Assembly (NCBI GenBank): GCA_020073005.1
Contig: JAIQFX010000033.1
Coordinates: 1-48,229, forward strand
Length of the DNA stretch: 48,229 nt
From: Terriglobia bacterium
GTDB taxonomy: Bacteria; Acidobacteriota; Vicinamibacteria; Vicinamibacterales; CAVVIG01
Reading direction: 5' to 3'
Below are positions 43,387 to 48,229 of this stretch, one piece after another. Each line of letters opens with the position of its first letter. Position 1 is the first letter of the stretch. The position numbers were made by a program, and so were the translations under genes. The notes under the pieces were generated by a model. It saw only the letters and a program-made list of their open reading frames with translations, did no database searches and was not told the origin of the DNA.

Positions 43387-46301
43387 ACTGGCTGCTCGGC
43401 CTGGCCGCCGCCGCGCAACTCACCGCCGCCGCGCCGGCGCCGCCGAGCGAGTACACGGTTGACCGGTGGACGGTCGAAGACGGTCTGCCGAACAACGCGC
43501 TGAGCGATGTGATGCAGAGCCGTGACGGCTATCTCTGGATCGCGACGTGGGCGGGGACGGTGCGCTTCGACGGTGTCCGCTTCACGCGCGTGGCGGAAGA
43601 CCTGCCTAACGACCACGCGCGCGCGCTGCTCGAAGATCGAAGCGGCGGGCTCTGGATCGGCGTGAGCGGCGGCGGGCTGGCGCGGCTGCAGGGCGGTCGC
43701 GTCAGCGACGTCTTCACGATCGCGCAGGGCCTGGCCGGCAACGACGTCCGCGCGCTCGCCGAGGATGGAGACGGCCGGATCTGGGCCGGCACGGAGAACG
43801 GCATCAGCGTCATCGCGTCGGGCCGGGTGACGACGTTCCGCGCGCCTCGCGATCTGCCCGGCAACACGATCAACGCCCTCGCGCGCGGGCGCGACGGCCG
43901 GATCTGGATCGCCACCTCCGAAGGGCTGTGCCAGACAAAGGCGCTGCACCTCGCGTGCACGCCGCTCGGGACCTTCACCGGCCGGCCGAAAACGATTCTC
44001 GAAGATCGCGCGGGCCGGCGCTGGGTCGGCACGGACGCCGGCGTGTTCTCCATCGCCGGCGGAGGATCCCCGTGCGGCGGGCTCGGTTGCTTCCCGGGCC
44101 GCGAGGTGAGCGCGCTGCTGGAAGCGCGCGACGGAGGCATCTGGGCGGGATTCGCCGACAGCAGCGTCGCGCTCATTCGCGATCGTGTGGTCGAGCGGCT
44201 CGGCCCCGCGGACGGGCTGCCGGCGGGCGGACCCGTCGTGGCGCTGCATGAAGATGTCGAAGGCAGCGTGTGGGTCGCGACGTACAACGGCGGGCTCGGG
44301 CGGCTGAAGCCGAAGCGCGTCACCATGTACTCGACCGCGCACGGACTGCCGGCCAAGGTCGTCGGCTCCATCGTGCAGGATGCGGCCGGCACGATCTGGG
44401 CCGGCGCGCAATGCGGTCCGGTCTCGGAACTCCGAAACGGCCGCTTCGAGCCGCGCTTCGCCGAATACACCAAAGACGCGTGCGCGTGGACGCTCTGGCC
44501 GGCGCGTGACGGCGCGTTGTGGATTGGGACGCGCGGCAACGGCCTCTTCCGCTGGGCCGGCGGGCGCATGGAACACTTCGAGAAGGCGAACGGCCTGTCG
44601 GACGACTACATCTGCGGCCTGTTCGAGGATCGCCAGGGCCGCCTCTGGATCGGCACCGAAACGGGCGGGCTCCACGTGTATGCCGACGGACACCTCTCGC
44701 GCGCCTACGGCGCCGCGGACGGCGTCGCCACCCACGATCTCGCGAGCTTCGCGCAGGATCGCGAGGGCCGGGTGTGGATCGGATCCAACGCGAACGGCTT
44801 GTCGGTGTTCGAGCACGGCGTCTTCCGGACGCTGCGCGGAGCCGACGCGCCGCCGACGGGCAACATCGCGGGCCTGCTGGTCGACAGCCGCGGCGATCTC
44901 TGGATCGGAAGCGCGGCGCACGGCCTGTTCCGGCGGCGCAACGGGAAGTATCAGCCGTTCGGCGCCGACCAGGGACTCGGCGACCGGCTGGTCGCCGTGA
45001 TGCTCGAGGATCGCGAGAGCAACCTCTGGGTCGGCACCGCACGCGGCATTTCGCGGTTGCCGCGGAATCGCATCGACGAAGTCGCGGACGGCCGCCGCGC
45101 GTCGCTCGATCCGATCATCCTCGATCGCAGCGACGGCCTGCTCAACGTCGAAGGATCGGGAGGCGGCCTCGATCCGTCCGGTCTGCGGGACCGCGACGGG
45201 CGCCTCTGGTTCTCCACGATCGACGGCATCGCCGTGATCGATCCCGCGACGTTCCGCACCAATCGGATCGCGCCGCGCGTGCTCGTGGAAGACGTGATCG
45301 CCGGCGGCCTCCCGTCGCCGCGCGCCGCCGACGGCACGGTCCACGTGGCGCCGGGCACGCCGTCCATCGAAGTGCGCTACACCGCGTTCAGCTTCCTCGC
45401 CCCGCAGAAGGTGCGGTTCAAGTTCCGGCTGCGCGGCTACGATCAGGACTGGCGCGACGTCGACACGCGCCGCGTCGCGTATTACACGCGGCTCCCGCCC
45501 GGCGAGTACACGTTCGAGGTGCTGGCGGCGAACAACGACGGGCTGTGGAGCTCCGCGCCGGCGACGCTCGGCTTCGTGGTCGCGCCGTTCTGGTGGGAAC
45601 GCCGGCCGGTCCAGGCCGCGGCGACGTTGCTTCTGCTGGTGATGGGCGGTGTCGCCGTGCGCCGCGTGTCGCTGCGGCGCGCGCGGGCGCGCCTCGCCGA
45701 GCTCGAGCGCGAGCAGGCGCTCGACCGCGAGCGCGAGCGCATCGCGCGCGACCTGCACGACGATCTCGGCTCTCGCCTCACGCACATCGCGATCATGGCG
45801 GATGCGCCGGGCGCGAACGATCGCGACGGCCGCATCGCCCGCGCGGCGCGCGACGCCGTGCAGACGATGGACGAGCTCGTGTGGGCCGTAAACGCGCGCA
45901 ACGACACGGTCGAGGGGTTCGCGCAGTACCTCGCGCAGTTCGCCGAAGAGCACGTCGCGGCGGGCGGCCTGCGGTGCCGGCTGCTCGTGCCGCCCGATCT
46001 TCCGGCGCGCACCCTGGGCGCCGACGTGCGGCGGCACCTCTACCTCGCGTGCAAGGAAGCCGTCAACAACGCCGTCAAGCACGCGCGCGCGTCCGAGATT
46101 CGCGTCGGCGTCCGCGTCGACGCCGACGCGCTCGTCGTCGAAGTCGTCGACGATGGGCGCGGACTGACAAAAGAAGACATGGACCCGACGGGGAACGGTC
46201 TGAAGAATCTCCGTGAAAGGATGGATGCCGCGGGCGGGACCCTTGCGTTGGAGTCCGCTCCGGGCCGCGGCACGCGGATCATCTTCACGACGCCGCTGTG
46301 A
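43383..46301 (+). CDS. Two-component sensor kinase with Reg_prop propeller and Y_Y_Y domain
   Basis: This 972-residue protein has an N-terminal signal-like hydrophobic stretch and then Reg_prop propeller repeats (LWIATWAGTVRFDG, IWIATSEGL, LWIGTETGGLHVYADG). A Y_Y_Y beta domain (about 640-735), one membrane segment (about 740-760) and a HisKA_3 dimerisation domain with phosphorylatable His792 in RDLHDDLG follow. It ends in a HATPase_c domain (KEAVNNAVKHA, DDGRGLT, GNGLKNLRERM). The periplasmic propeller is expected to sense a ligand. GTG 43383 overlaps the MocA-like stop. The response regulator follows 58 nt after the stop. Confidence 0.93.
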   Translation: MNWLLGLAAAAQLTAAAPAPPSEYTVDRWTVEDGLPNNALSDVMQSRDGYLWIATWAGTVRFDGVRFTRVAEDLPNDHARALLEDRSGGLWIGVSGGGLARLQGGRVSDVFTIAQGLAGNDVRALAEDGDGRIWAGTENGISVIASGRVTTFRAPRDLPGNTINALARGRDGRIWIATSEGLCQTKALHLACTPLGTFTGRPKTILEDRAGRRWVGTDAGVFSIAGGGSPCGGLGCFPGREVSALLEARDGGIWAGFADSSVALIRDRVVERLGPADGLPAGGPVVALHEDVEGSVWVATYNGGLGRLKPKRVTMYSTAHGLPAKVVGSIVQDAAGTIWAGAQCGPVSELRNGRFEPRFAEYTKDACAWTLWPARDGALWIGTRGNGLFRWAGGRMEHFEKANGLSDDYICGLFEDRQGRLWIGTETGGLHVYADGHLSRAYGAADGVATHDLASFAQDREGRVWIGSNANGLSVFEHGVFRTLRGADAPPTGNIAGLLVDSRGDLWIGSAAHGLFRRRNGKYQPFGADQGLGDRLVAVMLEDRESNLWVGTARGISRLPRNRIDEVADGRRASLDPIILDRSDGLLNVEGSGGGLDPSGLRDRDGRLWFSTIDGIAVIDPATFRTNRIAPRVLVEDVIAGGLPSPRAADGTVHVAPGTPSIEVRYTAFSFLAPQKVRFKFRLRGYDQDWRDVDTRRVAYYTRLPPGEYTFEVLAANNDGLWSSAPATLGFVVAPFWWERRPVQAAATLLLLVMGGVAVRRVSLRRARARLAELEREQALDRERERIARDLHDDLGSRLTHIAIMADAPGANDRDGRIARAARDAVQTMDELVWAVNARNDTVEGFAQYLAQFAEEHVAAGGLRCRLLVPPDLPARTLGADVRRHLYLACKEAVNNAVKHARASEIRVGVRVDADALVVEVVDDGRGLTKEDMDPTGNGLKNLRERMDAAGGTLALESAPGRGTRIIFTTPL

Positions 46302-46318
46302 GGCACATGGATATGCAC
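46301..46318 (+). promoter_or_regulatory. Candidate regulator box 1
   Basis: AGGCACAT, a 4-nt gap, then ATGCAC, between the kinase stop and the response-regulator start. The same two blocks with the same 4-nt gap occur at 47070-47087. Confidence 0.5.
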
Positions 46319-46359
46319 TGTGCGGGTGAGCGGCGCTGATCCATAGTCCGAATGCGAAC

Positions 46360-46986
46360 ATGTCTGCGATTCGCGTCGCGATCGTCGAGGACGACGCACC
46401 GCTTCGCGCGGCCTTCACACGCCTGATCGACGACGCGGACGACATGTCCTGCGAGGGCGCGTTCGCGTCCGCGGAAGAGGCCCTGGATCGGCTGCCGGCC
46501 AGCGCGCCGGACGTCGTGCTCATGGACATCAATCTTCCGGGAATCAGCGGGATCGAGTGCGTCCGCCAGCTGCGCGCGAAGAACGTCGATTCGCAGATCG
46601 TGATGCTGACGACGTTCGACGACGCGACGTCGGTGTTCGAGTCGCTGAAGGCCGGCGCGGCCGGGTACGTGCTCAAGCGATCGCCGGCGCCGGAAATCCT
46701 CGCGGCGGTCCGCGACGTGGTCGCCGGCGGCGCGCCGATGAGCGGCGCCGTGGCGCGCAAGGTCGTCCAGTTCTTCGGCCAGCGCGGCCCCGCGCCGGAA
46801 GTGGAGTCGCTGACCGACCGCGAGCGCGAGGTCCTCGTCGCGCTCAGTCAGGGCCAGCAGTACAAAGAGGTCGCCGACACGCTGGGCATCAGCATCAACA
46901 CGGTCCGCAAGTACATCAAGGCGATCTACGAGAAGCTGCACGTCAACACCCGCCTCGACGCGATCTCGAAGCTCGGAAAGGTTTAG
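46360..46986 (+). CDS. NarL/FixJ-type response regulator
   Basis: This 208-residue protein has a receiver domain with acidic pair DD at 11-12, phosphorylation site Asp56 (VVLMDINLPG) and Lys in YVLKRSPAP. A LuxR-type helix-turn-helix (LTDREREVLVALSQGQQYKE, then TVRKYIKAIYEKLHV) spans about 150-200. It is the obvious partner of the adjacent kinase. Its target may be the Tat/GMC genes 200 nt downstream, where a shared box is seen. The TAG stop lies at the start of a heptamer array. Confidence 0.94.
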   Translation: MSAIRVAIVEDDAPLRAAFTRLIDDADDMSCEGAFASAEEALDRLPASAPDVVLMDINLPGISGIECVRQLRAKNVDSQIVMLTTFDDATSVFESLKAGAAGYVLKRSPAPEILAAVRDVVAGGAPMSGAVARKVVQFFGQRGPAPEVESLTDREREVLVALSQGQQYKEVADTLGISINTVRKYIKAIYEKLHVNTRLDAISKLGKV

Positions 46987-47068
46987 CTGTCAGCTATCAG
47001 CTGTCAGCTGTCAGTCCCGAACCCTGAACCCCGAACCCTGAACCCGGTACCCGGTACCCGGTCCCCGC
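46985..47068. repeat. Twelve-unit heptamer array after the response regulator
   Basis: Units shift along the array: AGCTGTC/AGCTATC, then AGTCCCG, AACCCTG/AACCCCG, AACCCGG, TACCCGG and TCCCCGC. All 84 nt fit a 7-nt register. The first unit overlaps the response-regulator stop TAG (46984-46986). Confidence 0.88.
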
Positions 47069-47069
47069 C

Positions 47070-47110
47070 AGGCACATCTTCATGCACCACACGAACATGC
47101 ACTTACGTGC
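47070..47110 (+). promoter_or_regulatory. Candidate regulator box 2 upstream of the Tat/GMC genes
   Basis: AGGCACAT (47070-47077), 4 nt, ATGCAC (47082-47087), then a second ATGCAC (47097-47102) and GTGC (47107-47110). The first two blocks and their spacing match box 1 exactly. It lies about 80-120 nt before the next gene. Confidence 0.5.
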
Positions 47111-47188
47111 GTCCGGTGCGGTCGCGATACTTGCCGCTCATCAGACTTAAGTAGGACCGCCGGATCTCGTCCGGGTGGGGGGACCTCG

Positions 47189-47836
47189 ATGAGCGATCAC
47201 GCACTGACACGCAGGGACTTCGTCGCGCGCGCCGTCGCCGCCATCGGCGGCCTCGCGGCGGTGCCGCCGATCCTCGAGCGGCTCGGGCTGCTCGACCAGG
47301 CGCTGAAGGCGACGCCCGATCTCACGCATGACACCATCAACGGGCTGGGCGCGTTCCTGATTCCCGGGCCCGACGCGTACTCCGTGGCGCAGGGCGTCAC
47401 CGCGCCCGATCCCGGCGCGATCGGATTCGGCGCGACCGACGCCTACATTCACGCGCTGAATTACGACTTCCTGTTTCTCCCGACGCTCGCGGATTCGGTG
47501 GCCGCGCTGCTCAACGACGTCGCGCTGACCGTCAACCCGTCGTCGGCCACCGGCGTCTTCCAGTCGGCGTTCGCCAATCTCTCGTTCGCGGACAAGGCGA
47601 AGGTCTTCGAAACACTCGACGGCGATTCGCAGTACGACGACTTGCGCAATCTGATCAGCATCGTGCCCGGCCTGCTCGTGTTCGTCGCGTTTTCCGAGGC
47701 GCCGGTCTGGGATCGCGCGACGCGCACGCTGACGGGCATGCCGGGCGCGTGGACGCTCGCCGGCTATCCGGGACCCGCCGAAGGCCGGGACGAGTTCATC
47801 GGTTACTACGAGAACCGGAGGAAAGCCGATGCGTGA
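47189..47836 (+). CDS. Tat-exported gluconate 2-dehydrogenase subunit 3-like protein
   Basis: This 215-residue protein has a twin-arginine signal, TRRDFVARAVAAIGGLAAV. The rest is helical (HDTINGLGAFLIPGPDAYS, LADSVAALLNDVAL). It matches the small partner subunit of GMC-type membrane dehydrogenases (gluconate 2-dehydrogenase subunit 3 family). The flavoprotein gene that follows overlaps by 8 nt and supports this. The subunit carries the Tat signal for the complex and helps maturation or stability. Confidence 0.85.
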   Translation: MSDHALTRRDFVARAVAAIGGLAAVPPILERLGLLDQALKATPDLTHDTINGLGAFLIPGPDAYSVAQGVTAPDPGAIGFGATDAYIHALNYDFLFLPTLADSVAALLNDVALTVNPSSATGVFQSAFANLSFADKAKVFETLDGDSQYDDLRNLISIVPGLLVFVAFSEAPVWDRATRTLTGMPGAWTLAGYPGPAEGRDEFIGYYENRRKADA

Positions 47837-48229
47837 CGTCATCATCGTCGGCGCCGGCGGCGGCGGCGCGGTGGTCGCCAAGGAGCTCGCGGCGCAGGGG
47901 CTCGACGTGCTGCTGCTCGAAGGCGGTCCGCGCAACGCGCATCCCGAGACGGACTGGTCGCACTACGAGATCGATCAGACCGATGCGGTGCAGGGCAACT
48001 TCCGCTGGGGCCCGGCCGATCGCACGCGATCGCCGTGGACGCGCGACATCAAAGGGCCGGGCGTCATCTGGCAGGTGTCGGGCGTCGGCGGCACGACGCT
48101 GCACTACTTCGCGAACTGTCCGCGCGCGCTGCCCGGTAGCTTCCACGGTTACTCCGGGCCGGACGCGGCGGCCTACGATCGCGAGCACGAATACCCGTTC
48201 AGCTACCGCGAGCTGCTGCCGTACTTCGA
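47829..48229 (+). CDS. GMC-family FAD oxidoreductase (5' part, cut by window)
   Basis: About 133 codons are visible. The N-terminus reads VIIVGAGGGGAVVAKELAAQ and then VLLLEGG, a Rossmann FAD-binding fold with its ribose-binding Glu. VSGVGGTTLHYFANCPR follows, as in GMC family members. GGAGG (47817-47821) 7 nt upstream fixes the ATG start. It should oxidise an alcohol or sugar in the periplasm together with the Tat subunit upstream. Confidence 0.9.
   Translation, partial: MRDVIIVGAGGGGAVVAKELAAQGLDVLLLEGGPRNAHPETDWSHYEIDQTDAVQGNFRWGPADRTRSPWTRDIKGPGVIWQVSGVGGTTLHYFANCPRALPGSFHGYSGPDAAAYDREHEYPFSYRELLPYF

Noticed and set aside
43305-46760. 1151-codon open frame antisense to the sensor kinase
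   Set aside because: It mirrors the kinase codon bias, spans two real genes, and its Arg/Ala-rich sequence matches no fold.
46985-47068. Heptamer arrays as CRISPR
   Set aside because: Units are 7 nt without spacers, unit sequence drifts, and no cas gene is present.

Overview
The window is GC-rich bacterial chromosome with tightly packed, often overlapping genes. No phage, plasmid or IS transposase is visible. A Gram-negative cell is implied by a TonB-type outer-membrane receptor with an N-terminal carboxypeptidase-regulatory-like domain, LspA/Lgt lipoprotein processing, Tat-signal and cytochrome c/PQQ periplasmic proteins, and a Reg_prop/Y_Y_Y sensor kinase. With the aspartase, class I fumarase and HDAC-like genes, this mix best fits an acidobacterium, perhaps Vicinamibacteria. 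That placement is inference; no rRNA is present.

Layout: 1-4471 (-) TonB receptor and a TPR lipoprotein. 4669-6852 (+) Rel/SpoT. 6859-8257 (-) RidA, ribosomal protein L28 and a Cys-rich protein. 8626-12639 (+) DksA-like regulator, Lon and an HDAC-family hydrolase. 12629-18307 (-) ileS-lspA-lgt-rluD-nudix operon. 18362-26382 (+) two M16 peptidases, methyltransferase, HAD, GNAT, MBL protein and a PQQ/cytochrome c dehydrogenase. 26407-30336 (-) thiD-moaE-moaD-prfA-prmC-HIT. 30355-30996 (+) bioY. 30956-33069 (-) aspartase and a SAM methyltransferase. 33110-34657 (+) fumarase, followed by a coiled-coil protein and a broken membrane gene. 35746-36675 (-) fdhE. 36722-40536 (+) erpA, a Fur-ferritin fusion, PHP phosphoesterase, membrane protein, degenerate ABC protein and DUF4399. 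40773-42697 holds two cold-shock genes, a HAD gene, tRNA-Sec (selC), a 52-residue polyacidic protein and a zinc ribbon. 42784-48229 (+) MocA-like transferase, sensor kinase, response regulator, Tat protein and the start of a GMC oxidoreductase.

Themes: selC, fdhE, moaD, moaE and a MocA-like gene together suggest a molybdenum- and selenocysteine-dependent enzyme, probably formate dehydrogenase, encoded elsewhere. Rel and DksA together suggest stringent-response control. erpA and the Fur-ferritin fusion link Fe-S assembly to iron or redox sensing.

The most unusual signal is a set of small repeat families without any visible mobilising enzyme. They include heptamer-period arrays, ~9-bp-period arrays, a perfect 15-16 bp-arm palindrome with a 12-nt spacer, and a ~25-bp dispersed element. 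They lie in or against coding sequence and supply stop codons, a start codon, a protein C-terminus and two in-frame insertions in one HDAC-family gene. Other leads are the Fur-ferritin fusion, a conserved leader on two cold-shock genes, an ABC-like protein lacking ATPase motifs, and a repeated site that may be the response regulator's operator.
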